DNA of 64,000 bases. It comes from Nonomuraea typhae (GTDB taxonomy: Bacteria; Actinomycetota; Actinomycetes; Streptosporangiales; Streptosporangiaceae). The stretch covers positions 186,001 to 250,000 of the forward strand of contig NZ_VRLV01000010.1 in NCBI RefSeq assembly GCF_009760925.1, in the 5' to 3' direction. The translations under genes were made by a program, and so were the position numbers. This document shows positions 35,347 to 43,500 of this stretch, one piece after another. How positions within the stretch are numbered: position 1 is the first letter of the stretch; each line of letters opens with the position of its first letter. A model generated the notes under the pieces. The model was not told the DNA's origin. It did not search any database and worked only from the letters and a program-made list of their open reading frames with translations.

Positions 35347-36261
35347 ATGGAGCGGCTTCGCAAGTACGGGTTCATCCTGGGATTCCTCGCCGTCCCGGTG
35401 ACCCTCTATGTCGTTTTCGTGATCAGTCCGTACATACAGGCTTTTCAGCTCTCGCTGACGAGCTGGAATGGCTACCAGGCGACACCGGCCTTCGTCGGGT
35501 TCGAGAACTTCACCCGGCTCTTCCAGGACGAGGTCTTCTGGAACGCCCTGCGGACCCACGGGATCGTCCTGCTCGTGATGCCGCTCGCCGTACTCGCCCT
35601 CGCGCTCGTCTTCGCCTTCCTGCTGAACCTGGGCGGCGGCGCGCGGGGGGCGGGCATGCGGGGTGTGTGGGGCTCGACCTTCTACAAGGTCGTGTTCTTC
35701 GCACCCCAGGTGCTCGCGCTCGCCATCGTCGCCGTGCTGTGGAAGGCGATCTACCGCCCCGACGAGAGCGGCGTGATCAACGGCGCCCTCATAAGGCTCG
35801 GCTTCGACCCGGTCGGCTGGATGAGCGACCCCAGGCTGGCGCTGTGGTCGCTGATCGCGGTCATGGTCTGGCAGGCCGTCGGCTTCTACGTCGTGCTGTT
35901 CTCCGCCGGGATGTCCTCCATCCCGAAGGACTACTTCGAGGCCGCCATGCTCGACGGCGCCGGCCGCTTCACCCTGTTCTTCCGGATCACGCTGCCGCTC
36001 CTGCGCGACACCCTGCAGGTCGGCTGGGTCTATCTGGGCATCGCCGCCTTCGACTGCTTCGCGCTGGTCCAGGTGCTCACCCTGGACCAGGGCGGCCCGG
36101 ACGGCGCCACCACGGTGCTCCCGGTCGAGATCTTCAAGACGGCCTTCTCCTACAGCAAGGTCGGGTACGCCTCCGCGATGGGCGTGGCCCTGTTCTTCCT
36201 GACGATCACCTTCGCGGTGCTGACCCTGCGCGTCACCCGGCGCGAGAAGATCGAGCTCTGA
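35347..36261 (+). CDS. ngcF: Amino-sugar ABC permease, MalF type
   Basis: A permease of 304 residues with six membrane segments. The EAA loop YFEAAMLDGAGRFTLFFRITLP is present. It begins five bases after ngcE and is followed one base later by ngcG, so the three genes form one transcript. It forms the import channel with NgcG. The gene symbol rests on synteny with an NgcE-like protein. Confidence 0.85.
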   Translation: MERLRKYGFILGFLAVPVTLYVVFVISPYIQAFQLSLTSWNGYQATPAFVGFENFTRLFQDEVFWNALRTHGIVLLVMPLAVLALALVFAFLLNLGGGARGAGMRGVWGSTFYKVVFFAPQVLALAIVAVLWKAIYRPDESGVINGALIRLGFDPVGWMSDPRLALWSLIAVMVWQAVGFYVVLFSAGMSSIPKDYFEAAMLDGAGRFTLFFRITLPLLRDTLQVGWVYLGIAAFDCFALVQVLTLDQGGPDGATTVLPVEIFKTAFSYSKVGYASAMGVALFFLTITFAVLTLRVTRREKIEL

Positions 36262-36262
36262 G

Positions 36263-37156
36263 ATGACGACCGTGACGCGCCCCAAGCCCAAGTCCGCCGA
36301 CGTCGGCTCCGGCAGGCCGGCCAAGCCGAAGCCCAGCGTCCTCAGCGGCCTGTCGCACGTCGCGCTGGCCATCTGGGCGCTGCTGATCATCCTGCCGCTG
36401 CTGTGGACGTTCCTGGCCGCCTTCAAGAACAACACCGAGATCTTCGGCGACGCCCTCCAGCTCCCCGCCGCCCTGCGCTGGGACAACTGGGCCCGCGCCT
36501 GGGACAAGGCCCACGTCGGCCAGTACATGATCAACACCGTGATCGTCGTGTTCTTCAGCACGCTCGGCACGATGCTGTTCGGCTCCATGGCCGCCTACGT
36601 GCTGGCGCGCTACAAGTTCTTCGGCGGCAAGCTCATCTACCTGCTGTTCGTCTCCGGCATGGCCTTCCCGGTCTTCCTGGCGATCACCCCGCTGTTCTTC
36701 GTGGTCAAGCAGGTCGGGCTGCTCAACTCCTACCTGGGCCTGATCCTCGTCTACATCGCCTACTCGCTGCCGTTCACCATCTTCTTCCTCGCCGCGTTCT
36801 TCCGTACGCTGCCGGAAGCCGTGGCCGAGGCGGCCAGGATCGACGGCGCCTCACACACCCGGACCTTCTTCCAGGTCATGCTGCCGATGGCGAAACCCGG
36901 ACTCGTCAGCATCACGATCTTCAACGTGCTCGGCCAGTGGAACCAGTACCTGCTGCCGCTGGCCCTGGTGCCCGCCGACCGCTCCAAATGGGTCATCACC
37001 CAGGGCATCGCCGACATCTCCACCATCGCCGGCTACGAAGCCGACTGGCCCGCCCTGTTCGCCGCCATGAACCTGGCCATCATCCCCGTGCTGGTCATCT
37101 ACATCATCTTCCAGCGGCAGATCCAGTCCGGGCTCGGCGCGGGGGCCGTGAAGTAA
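36263..37156 (+). CDS. ngcG: Amino-sugar ABC permease, MalG type
   Basis: A permease of 297 residues. A Lys/Pro-rich cytoplasmic start of about 30 residues is followed by six membrane segments, with the EAA loop AVAEAARIDGASHTRTFFQVMLP. It has no ATPase partner in the cluster, as with other ngc loci, which rely on a shared MsiK. Its stop codon TAA overlaps the -10 element of the next gene. Confidence 0.86.
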   Translation: MTTVTRPKPKSADVGSGRPAKPKPSVLSGLSHVALAIWALLIILPLLWTFLAAFKNNTEIFGDALQLPAALRWDNWARAWDKAHVGQYMINTVIVVFFSTLGTMLFGSMAAYVLARYKFFGGKLIYLLFVSGMAFPVFLAITPLFFVVKQVGLLNSYLGLILVYIAYSLPFTIFFLAAFFRTLPEAVAEAARIDGASHTRTFFQVMLPMAKPGLVSITIFNVLGQWNQYLLPLALVPADRSKWVITQGIADISTIAGYEADWPALFAAMNLAIIPVLVIYIIFQRQIQSGLGAGAVK

Positions 37157-37159
37157 CGT
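37154..37159 (+). promoter_or_regulatory. -10 element of a leaderless transcript
   Basis: TAACGT lies exactly six bases before the ATG at 37166 and includes the ngcG stop codon. No Shine-Dalgarno sequence is present, so the pterin dehydratase gene is probably read from its own leaderless start. Confidence 0.45.
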
Positions 37160-37165
37160 GTCCCC

Positions 37166-37414
37166 ATGAGTGAGTGGACACGCGAGGGAGAGGTGCTCCG
37201 GCGCACCGTCACCGCGCCGGACTTCCCCACGGCCATCCGCATCGTCGACGAGATCGCGGTCGAGGCCGAGAAGATGAACCACCATCCCGACATCGACATC
37301 CGGTGGCGCACCCTGCACCTGGCCCTGACCACGCACGACAAGGGCGGCATCACCGAGCTCGACCATCAGCTGGCGGCCGTCATCGACGGGATCGCCGCAA
37401 AACACGGAGCGTGA
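37166..37414 (+). CDS. 4a-hydroxytetrahydrobiopterin dehydratase (PCD/DCoH family)
   Basis: A small enzyme of 82 residues. KMNHHPDIDIRWRTLHLALTTHDKGGIT (about 36-63) holds the conserved His-His-Pro and Thr-His-Asp motifs of the active site. The family recycles the pterin cofactor of aromatic amino acid hydroxylases, but members without a hydroxylase neighbour, as here, may act on molybdopterin or have no pterin role. The N-terminus is shorter than in animal homologues, as usual for bacteria. Confidence 0.9.
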   Translation: MSEWTREGEVLRRTVTAPDFPTAIRIVDEIAVEAEKMNHHPDIDIRWRTLHLALTTHDKGGITELDHQLAAVIDGIAAKHGA

Positions 37415-37431
37415 TCTAGCCATTACCCATT

Positions 37432-37453
37432 AGAGTGACCGCCTCGTCACTCT
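37432..37453. promoter_or_regulatory. Perfect 8-bp inverted repeat before the SOD-like gene
   Basis: AGAGTGAC (37432-37439) and GTCACTCT (37446-37453) are exact inverted copies separated by six bases. It lies 17 bases after the pterin dehydratase stop and 14 bases before the SOD-like ATG. It could be an operator for the latter or a weak terminator for the former. Confidence 0.5.
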
Positions 37454-37467
37454 CATGGGGAGAAGAC

Positions 37468-38001
37468 ATGCGCTGGGTACCCGTCGTCCTTCTGTCCGTC
37501 CTGGCCGCCGCCTGCGCGCAGACCGCCGAGCCCGTCACGACGAGCCCGGCCGGCGCGATCACCGTCTCGGGCGGCGGCAGCCTGACCGACGCCGACACCG
37601 CCGCGATCGCCTACGACCGCAAGCTCGCCCCGGCCGGCGCCCAGGCCAGCGCCACCGCCGAGTCCGTCGGCCCCAAGACCACCTCCTCCCTGGTGGTCGA
37701 GGGCCTCCTGCCCAGCCGCGCCTACGGTGCCCACCTCCACACCAAGCCCTGCGGCGCCAAGCCCGACGACGCCGGCCCCCACTTCCAGCACCACCCCGAC
37801 GGCGCCAGCGCGGCCAACGAGGTCTGGCTCGACCTCACCACCGACGCCGAGGGCGCCGGCCGCGCCACCGCCCGCCACCCCTGGTCACTCGACCGCGCCC
37901 GCCTGCCCCAGTCGCTGGTCATCCACGCTCAGGCCACCGTCTCCTCCGGCCCCGACGCCGGTACGGCGGGGCCGCGCGTCGCCTGCCTGACCCTGCGCTG
38001 A
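37468..38001 (+). CDS. Cu/Zn superoxide dismutase-like lipoprotein
   Basis: A protein of 177 residues. The signal peptide ends in the lipobox LAAAC (Cys about 13). The SodC fold is seen in GAHLHTKPCG (two Cu-ligand His and the disulfide Cys) and in AGPHFQHH. The usual RHVGDLPN segment, which carries a Zn-ligand His, is replaced by NEVWLDLTTDAEG, and a late VIHA supplies the fourth His. Zn binding is therefore doubtful. GGGGAGAA before the ATG at 37468 decides the start over an earlier in-frame codon. Confidence 0.82.
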   Translation: MRWVPVVLLSVLAAACAQTAEPVTTSPAGAITVSGGGSLTDADTAAIAYDRKLAPAGAQASATAESVGPKTTSSLVVEGLLPSRAYGAHLHTKPCGAKPDDAGPHFQHHPDGASAANEVWLDLTTDAEGAGRATARHPWSLDRARLPQSLVIHAQATVSSGPDAGTAGPRVACLTLR

Positions 38002-38062
38002 CGTCGGCGAGGTGCAGGCATCCCCTAGGATGCTTACACAATTACGTCGAAGGGCTCGTGCG

Positions 38063-39157
38063 ATGTCTGAACACCGGTGGCAGCCACCCCGATTAAGGCT
38101 GTTCGAGGGCGAACACCGCCGGGCCACCTGGCTGGAACTCCTCTACGACCTGGTGTTCGTAGTCGCGGTGGCCGAGCTGGCCGACGTTCTGGCCCAGGGC
38201 AACGGCCTGGCGTTCGTGGGCCTGTTCGTACCCCTGTGGTGGGCCTGGGCCGGGTACGTGTTCTACGCCAACCGCTTCGACACCGACGACGTGAGCCACC
38301 GGCTGCTCATGCTGCCGCAGATCCTGGCGATCGCGCTCATGGCGGCCAGCGTGGGCGACATCGGCTCGCGGTCCGCCCTGTTCGCCGGATCGTACGTGGT
38401 CGTGCGGGTCCTGCTGATCGTCGCGTACGTGCGCGCCCGCCGCCACGTCCCCGAGGCCCGCGCCCTCACCACCGCCTACATCGCCGGCTTCGCCCTGGCC
38501 GCCCTGCTCTGGCTGGCGTCGCTGGCCTTCGAGCCGCCGGTCCGCTACGTCGTGTGGGCCCTGGCCGCCGCCGTCGACCTGGCCACGCCGTTCCTCGCCC
38601 GACGGCACCAGGGCTCACTGCCCCCGCAGACCGAGCACCTTCCCGAGCGGTTCGGCCTGTTCGTCGTCATCGTCCTCGGCGAGGTCGTCGCCGCCGTCGT
38701 CTTCGGGCTGAAGGGCCACGCGGTCACCCCGGGCGCCGTCGTCGTCGCGCTGGCCGGGATCGCCGTGGCGATGGCGTTCTGGTGGCTGTACTTCGGGCAC
38801 CTCGACGAGTCCGTCGTGCTGCGCACCCGCCTGGCCGGCCAGGTCTGGGTGTACGCGCACCTCCCGCTGGCTCTCGGGCTGGCCGCGTTCGGCATCGGGG
38901 TGGAGCACGAACTGGCCGCCCCGGGCTCCTCCGGCTGGGCGGTCGGCATCCCGGCGGCGCTGGTCTTCGCCACGCTGGGATTGCAGCATCTGTGCTCGGG
39001 TGACCGGCGGTCGTCGGCGATCCGGGCGGCTTCGGCGGGGGCGGTCCTGCTGCTGTCGTGGCGGCCGGGCGCCGCCGTACTCCTGCTGGTTCTGGCGCTT
39101 GGGGCGGCTCAGGTCGTTTATCTCCTGAAATATCGTGCATCTGAGGAAATTTCATGA
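38063..39157 (+). CDS. Low temperature requirement protein A (LtrA) family
   Basis: A membrane protein of 364 residues with about eleven hydrophobic segments. ATWLELLYDLVFVVAVAEL near the N-terminus is the family signature. LtrA was named from Listeria growth in the cold, but its biochemical function is unknown. I chose ATG at 38063, which has a weak AAGGG upstream. Its stop overlaps the start of the SnoaL-like gene (ATGA), so the two are translated together. Confidence 0.88.
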   Translation: MSEHRWQPPRLRLFEGEHRRATWLELLYDLVFVVAVAELADVLAQGNGLAFVGLFVPLWWAWAGYVFYANRFDTDDVSHRLLMLPQILAIALMAASVGDIGSRSALFAGSYVVVRVLLIVAYVRARRHVPEARALTTAYIAGFALAALLWLASLAFEPPVRYVVWALAAAVDLATPFLARRHQGSLPPQTEHLPERFGLFVVIVLGEVVAAVVFGLKGHAVTPGAVVVALAGIAVAMAFWWLYFGHLDESVVLRTRLAGQVWVYAHLPLALGLAAFGIGVEHELAAPGSSGWAVGIPAALVFATLGLQHLCSGDRRSSAIRAASAGAVLLLSWRPGAAVLLLVLALGAAQVVYLLKYRASEEIS

Positions 39158-39486
39158 TCCGTGAGCTTTTCGACCGGCAGCTGACCGCGATCGCCGAGGG
39201 CGACCTGGAGACGCTGCTCAGCCAGTACCACGAGGACGCCCTCGTCGTCCGCCTCGACCGCGTGGCCAAGGGGACGGCTGAAATCCGGGCCTTCTTCACC
39301 GGCTACCTGGAGCTCAAGCCTCGGGTGGAGGAGATCAAGGCGGTGCAGGTGGTGGACGACACCATCTTCTACAACGCCGTCATGACCATCGCCGGCAACC
39401 GGGTGAGCGCCTACGGCACCCTGGTCACCCGAGACGACCGCATCTGGCGCCAAACCGCCTCCGCCGTACCCCTCCCGAGCAGCTGA
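39154..39486 (+). CDS. SnoaL-like NTF2-fold protein
   Basis: A small alpha+beta barrel protein of 110 residues. Typical features are LFDRQLTAIAEGDLETLLSQYHEDALVVRL and GTAEIRAFFTGYL, a helix-rich start followed by the pocket strand. Members bind or convert small hydrophobic molecules, and many have no known activity. Translational overlap with LtrA suggests a shared function. The 85 bases to the convergent aminotransferase gene hold only a weak GC-rich repeat. Confidence 0.85.
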   Translation: MIRELFDRQLTAIAEGDLETLLSQYHEDALVVRLDRVAKGTAEIRAFFTGYLELKPRVEEIKAVQVVDDTIFYNAVMTIAGNRVSAYGTLVTRDDRIWRQTASAVPLPSS

Positions 39487-39571
39487 GGCGCGCCAGAGCC
39501 CGGGCCGTCGGAACAGGCAGCAGAACCTGACCGATCACGACGGACACCGGGTCCCGGGCCCGCGCGGCCGG

Positions 39572-40825
39572 TCAGCCGAAGCGGGCGCGGGTCTCGGCGA
39601 AGGCGGCGTCGGTGCCTTCGAGGGCCCGGGCCACGTCGGCCTCCGTGTGGGCGGCGGACATGAACCAGTTGTGCCACGGGTGGAGGTACACGCCGTGGCG
39701 CAGGCAGGCCGAGCTCCAGTGCATGGCGACCGACAGGTCGGCGTCGCCGTCGAAGCTGAGCCACGGGATCGTCACCGGCCCGGTCTGCTTCACCGTGAAG
39801 CCGTGGGACTCGGCCTGCGCGTACAGCCCTTCGCGAAGCTGCGTGCCGGCCGCCTCCATGGCGGCGATGGCCGCGGTGTCCCGGATGGTCTCGACGGTGG
39901 CCTTGGCCGCGGCCATGGCCACCGCGGAGAACCAGAACGAACCGGTCGAGTACAGGGTCTGGGCCGGGCCGCGCAGGGCGTCCGTGCCGGTGACGGCGGC
40001 GATCGGGTAGCCGTTGGCCATCGCCTTCGACCACGCCGTCAGATCGGGCCGCACGCCGTACGGCTCCCACGACCCACGCAGGTCGATCCGAAACCCGGCC
40101 CGCACGTCGTCGATGACCAGCGCGGCACCGATCCGGTCGGCCAGCGCCCTGGCGCCACGGGCGAACTCCGGCTCCACGAGCTCCTGATCCTCGAACGAGT
40201 CGTGTTTGAACGGCGTCACGATGATCGCCGCCACCTGACCCTCCACACTCGCCGCGGCCTCCTCCAGGCCGGCCAGCGAGTTGTAGGCGAACTCCACCAG
40301 ATCGGCCCGCTCATTGGGCGTGGTCCCGGCCGTGGACGGCGTGCACCAGGGATCCGCCCCATGGTAGGCGCCGTGCGCCAGCAAAACCTTGTGCCGCCCG
40401 GTAGCCGCCCTGGCGACCATGAGCGCCTGGGTAGTGGCATCGGTGCCGTTCTTGGAGAACATCGCCCAGTCGGCGCTGGGGATGGTGTCCACCAGCAGCT
40501 CGGCCAGCTCGACCATGACCGCACCGGGCCCGTTGAGACAGTCCCCCTTGGCCAGCTGCGCCGCGGCCGCCCGCTCGACCACCGGGTGCCGATGCCCAAG
40601 CACGACCGGTCCCCAGCTGCACATGAAGTCGATGTACTCGCGCCCGTCCACGTCCCACTGCCGGCAGCCGTCACCACGCTCGAAGAACTGCGGATAGGCG
40701 GGTGTGAAGATGGCAGCGTTCAGATGCCCGTACATGCCACCGGGCACAACCTTGCTCGCCCGCTGACGAAGCCCGCCATCCGCCACCCGGGCACCTTCCG
40801 GCCGACGGAGTCCGTCATCTGTCAT
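39572..40825 (-). CDS. Class III aminotransferase, glutamate-1-semialdehyde mutase-like
   Basis: A PLP enzyme of 417 residues. VIDDVRAGFRIDLRGSWEPYG and TAWSKAMANGYPIAAVTG (Schiff-base Lys near 260) resemble glutamate-1-semialdehyde 2,1-aminomutase and aspartate aminotransferase family enzymes. HemL itself is unlikely, because no heme genes are nearby and the substrate loops differ. I chose ATG at 40825 (AAGGA six bases upstream) instead of a second ATG six bases earlier. The gene follows a PfkB kinase gene by 50 bases on the same strand, so amino-sugar or amino-alcohol metabolism is plausible. Confidence 0.85.
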   Translation of the reverse strand: MTDDGLRRPEGARVADGGLRQRASKVVPGGMYGHLNAAIFTPAYPQFFERGDGCRQWDVDGREYIDFMCSWGPVVLGHRHPVVERAAAAQLAKGDCLNGPGAVMVELAELLVDTIPSADWAMFSKNGTDATTQALMVARAATGRHKVLLAHGAYHGADPWCTPSTAGTTPNERADLVEFAYNSLAGLEEAAASVEGQVAAIIVTPFKHDSFEDQELVEPEFARGARALADRIGAALVIDDVRAGFRIDLRGSWEPYGVRPDLTAWSKAMANGYPIAAVTGTDALRGPAQTLYSTGSFWFSAVAMAAAKATVETIRDTAAIAAMEAAGTQLREGLYAQAESHGFTVKQTGPVTIPWLSFDGDADLSVAMHWSSACLRHGVYLHPWHNWFMSAAHTEADVARALEGTDAAFAETRARFG

Positions 40826-40875
40826 GTGCATTCCTTCAGTCCGCTGGATTCCAGGAGTTGACGTCCACGCGTCAT

Positions 40876-41886
40876 TCACCGCCCGAGAGCCGAGTTGGCC
40901 GGGCCAGGAGACGGTTCGTCGAGAAGCGCCAGGGTGGAGGGGAGGTCGGTGATGCCGGCGTCCGAGCCCAGGCCGGTGGCGACGCGGGCCGCGGCTGCCG
41001 TGCCCCAGCGGGCAGCGGTGACCACGTCCTGGCCGTGGAGCAGTCCGGTGATGAAGCCCGCGCAGTACGCGTCGCCGCACCCCGTGGTGTCGCTGACCTC
41101 CACCTTCAGCGCCGGCACACGCGTCTCCCCCACCTGGCGAGCGCCCACGCCTGGGCCGTTCTCCGGGCCGGCCGGTGAGTGGCCGGGGGTGGTGACGATG
41201 AGGCTGCCCTCAGCTCCCAGGGTGATCACGACGCCGCGGGGGCCCGCGGCGAGGAGGCTGTGGGCGGCCTCCTCGATGGCGGGGGCGCCGGTCATGAGGA
41301 GGGCCTGGGACTCGTTGGGCAGGACGTAGTCCACGTGCGGCAGGAAGGATTTCGCCATTTCCAGCAGGTCGGGCATCTCGGACAGGAAGTCCATGGTGAT
41401 GAGGACGCCTGCGGCGCGCAGGGAGTCCAGGAGGGTGAAGAAGGCCGGGTCGCCCAGGCCGAAGGTGACGTCTACGCCGCCGAGGTGGATGGCGCGGGCC
41501 GACCGCAGGATGTCGGGGTCCAGGTCTGCCGGGGTGACGCTCAGGTTGGCGCCGGGGACGTGGAAGCTGGGGCGGCCGCCGTCGGGGCGGATGGGGAGGA
41601 CGGAGGCGGCCGTTTGTTCTCCGGTACGGCGGCGCAGCCTCGAGACGTCCACGCCGTGGCGGGACATGACCATGAGGAGGAAGTCCCCGAGTTCGTCGTC
41701 GCCTATGGCGCCCAGCGAGATGACCTGGTTGCCCAGTTTGGCCAGGTCGACGGCTGTTCCGGCGGCGGCGCCCGCGGCGGTCAGGCGGATCTGGTCCACG
41801 AGCACGGTGTCCTGGCCCCGGGGGATGTGGTCCACCGGGCGGGTGAGGATGTCGACGATGTGGACGCCGACTGTGACGACCGTCAT
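40876..41886 (-). CDS. PfkB family carbohydrate kinase
   Basis: A ribokinase-fold kinase of 336 residues. The N-terminal Gly motif region (LTAAGAAAGTAVDLAKLG) and the C-terminal signature DTTGCGDAYCAGF (near 270, catalytic Asp after GCG) are present. The substrate is a sugar or nucleoside that cannot be named. It leads a two-gene unit with the aminotransferase and faces a TetR gene across a 23-bp imperfect palindrome. Confidence 0.9.
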   Translation of the reverse strand: MTVVTVGVHIVDILTRPVDHIPRGQDTVLVDQIRLTAAGAAAGTAVDLAKLGNQVISLGAIGDDELGDFLLMVMSRHGVDVSRLRRRTGEQTAASVLPIRPDGGRPSFHVPGANLSVTPADLDPDILRSARAIHLGGVDVTFGLGDPAFFTLLDSLRAAGVLITMDFLSEMPDLLEMAKSFLPHVDYVLPNESQALLMTGAPAIEEAAHSLLAAGPRGVVITLGAEGSLIVTTPGHSPAGPENGPGVGARQVGETRVPALKVEVSDTTGCGDAYCAGFITGLLHGQDVVTAARWGTAAAARVATGLGSDAGITDLPSTLALLDEPSPGPANSALGR

Positions 41887-41892
41887 AACGCG

Positions 41893-41929
41893 TTAGTAGA
41901 CAGACGTCCGACTAAAAAGTCAATACAAT
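41893..41929. promoter_or_regulatory. Divergent operator and TetR-gene promoter
   Basis: TTAGT at 41893-41897 and ACTAA at 41911-41915 are the arms of a 23-bp imperfect palindrome (7 of 11 pairs match). TACAAT at 41924-41929 lies exactly six bases before the TetR-gene ATG, fitting a leaderless start. An autoregulated divergent TetR promoter is the simplest reading. Confidence 0.6.
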
Positions 41930-41935
41930 GCCTCC

Positions 41936-42529
41936 ATGCCGAAGATCGTGGATCACGACGAGCGCAGGCGGGACGTCCTGACCGCCGCCAGCAAGGTGAT
42001 CGTCCGGGACGGTATCGACGCGGCCACCACCCGTGCCATCGCCAAAGAGGCCGGGTTGTCCAATGGCGTGCTTTCTCATTACTTCTCGGACAAGGAGGAG
42101 ATCCTCTTGTCGGCGTTGCGCGCCTCGCATCGCCGGATACGGGAGCGGTTGACCTCCAAGGTCACCGGGCTCACCGGGGTGGCCGCGTTGCGTGAGATCC
42201 TTCTGGACAACCTGCCCCTCGACGACGAGCGGAACCAGGAGACCAGGCTCGAGGTCAGCTTCTGGAGCCGGAGCCTTGCCTCGGAGGACCTGGCCGAGGT
42301 TCAGCGCGCGGAAGTCGGGGAGCTGCGCGAGGCCGTACACGACCTGCTGGAGCAGGCGCGGGCGGCGGGAGAGGTGCGGGCGGACGCCGACCTGGATGAT
42401 GCGGCCGAGCACCTGCTCGCACTCGTGGACGGGCTGAGCGTGCACCTGCTGTTGTACCCGGGGTGGCTGGACCGGGCCCGGGCCGAGCGGCTCATGCTCG
42501 CCGCCCTCGAGGGGCTCGTGACACGGTAG
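41936..42529 (+). CDS. TetR-family regulator, BetI-like
   Basis: A regulator of 197 residues. The N-terminal helix-turn-helix is IDAATTRAIAKEAGLSNGVLSHYFSDKEEIL (about 25-57). The helical C-terminal domain has the BetI/TetR_C_6 style ending GLSVHLLLYPGWLDRARAERLMLAAL. It probably represses the divergent PfkB kinase/aminotransferase pair, with a substrate or intermediate as inducer. Confidence 0.92.
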   Translation: MPKIVDHDERRRDVLTAASKVIVRDGIDAATTRAIAKEAGLSNGVLSHYFSDKEEILLSALRASHRRIRERLTSKVTGLTGVAALREILLDNLPLDDERNQETRLEVSFWSRSLASEDLAEVQRAEVGELREAVHDLLEQARAAGEVRADADLDDAAEHLLALVDGLSVHLLLYPGWLDRARAERLMLAALEGLVTR

Positions 42530-42567
42530 TCCGCACGCGCCGGCGTTCGCCCCAAGGTTCCCCCAGA

Positions 42568-42612
42568 GACAAGTCAGGCTTGTCGCGACGACAACGACAA
42601 CTTAACGTTGTC
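42568..42612. promoter_or_regulatory. Phased array of five GACAA half-sites over a promoter
   Basis: GACAAG-N5-CTTGTC (42568-42584) and GACAAC-N5-GTTGTC (42596-42612) are two exact 17-bp palindromes, with another GACAAC directly between them at 42590-42595. The first three half-sites begin 11 bases apart (42568, 42579, 42590), so they lie on one helix face. TAACGT at 42603-42608, seven bases before the ATG, is the likely -10 and lies inside the second palindrome. Binding there would block transcription of the fusion gene. Confidence 0.7.
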
Positions 42613-42615
42613 ACC

Positions 42616-43485
42616 ATGGACAGCCCAGCGCTGAACACCCAGGTGATGATCGACGCGGTAGCCGAGCGGGCCGGTTCGGAGGATCCGCTGGCTTTGCTGG
42701 AGGCGGCCATCGGCTACGCCGCCCTGCTGGGCAGTGCCGCCGACGCCATGGTGGACCACTACGTGCAGGCGGCCAGGACCGCGGGCCTGTCCTGGACCGA
42801 CATCGGGGACCGGCTCGGCATCAGCAAGCAGGCCGCCCGGCAGCGGTTCGCGCCGCGGCTGCAGGTCAGCGGTGGCCCGGCGGCCGAACCGGTGCCCGTC
42901 GCCCCCCGGCTGGCCGCGTGTGTGGCGGCGGCGCAGGCGGCCGCGGACGCGGAGGGCGGCGTCCCGGGGAGTCAGCATTTGCTGCTCGGGCTCATGGAGG
43001 TGGGCGTCGCGGCCGGGGTGCTGGACCGGCTGGGCGTGACGCGGGAGAGGATCCGCGAGTCGGCTGCCCGGCTGCTCGAGTCGCGGGGAGACGGGGAGGC
43101 GTACGACCACGTTCTGCGCGCTCGCCGGTTCGCCGCGTCCAGGGGGCAGAACCTGGCCAGGACCGAGCATCTGCTGTGGACGCTGACCATGGATCCGGGA
43201 TCGTCGGCACGGCGCATTCTGGACGATCTCGGCGTGGCCCCGGCGCGGATGAAGAAGGAGCTCAACGACCTGATCCCGCCGCCTCCACGGCCGGGACGGC
43301 GGGGGCGGAAGCCGGGCAGGCGGGACACGCTGGCCTGTTCCTTCTGCGGCTGCGCCGACGGGAGCCGGGCCATGGTCAACGGGCCCGGGGTGCAGATCTG
43401 CGGCGAATGCGTGGCTCTCGCCGTGGAGATCATCGAGGCCGCTCATGGCAAGACCACGGCATCAGGCCGCCGCCTGATTCCCTGA
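42616..43485 (+). CDS. HTH, Clp N-domain and ClpX-type zinc-finger fusion protein
   Basis: A protein of 289 residues with an unusual plan. Residues about 20-75 form a helix-turn-helix with ARTAGLSWTDIGDRLGISKQAARQRF. Two Clp N-terminal repeats follow (HLLLGLMEVGVAAGVLDRLGV near 118, and RTEHLLWTLTMDPGSSARRILDDLGV near 182). The end carries a ClpX-type C4 zinc finger (CSFCG near 238, CGEC near 260). There is no AAA+ ATPase. It could be a regulator that reads Clp substrates or tethers Clp, but that is inference. ATG at 42616 fits the leaderless promoter; an upstream extension is only shadow sequence. Confidence 0.82.
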   Translation: MDSPALNTQVMIDAVAERAGSEDPLALLEAAIGYAALLGSAADAMVDHYVQAARTAGLSWTDIGDRLGISKQAARQRFAPRLQVSGGPAAEPVPVAPRLAACVAAAQAAADAEGGVPGSQHLLLGLMEVGVAAGVLDRLGVTRERIRESAARLLESRGDGEAYDHVLRARRFAASRGQNLARTEHLLWTLTMDPGSSARRILDDLGVAPARMKKELNDLIPPPPRPGRRGRKPGRRDTLACSFCGCADGSRAMVNGPGVQICGECVALAVEIIEAAHGKTTASGRRLIP

Positions 43486-43500
43486 CGCGAGGGTGGATTC

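Noticed and set aside
39487..39571. Terminator between the SnoaL-like and aminotransferase genes
   Set aside because: The only pairing is a 7-bp GCCCGGG/CCCGGGC repeat across a loop of about 50 bases, which is expected by chance at this GC content.
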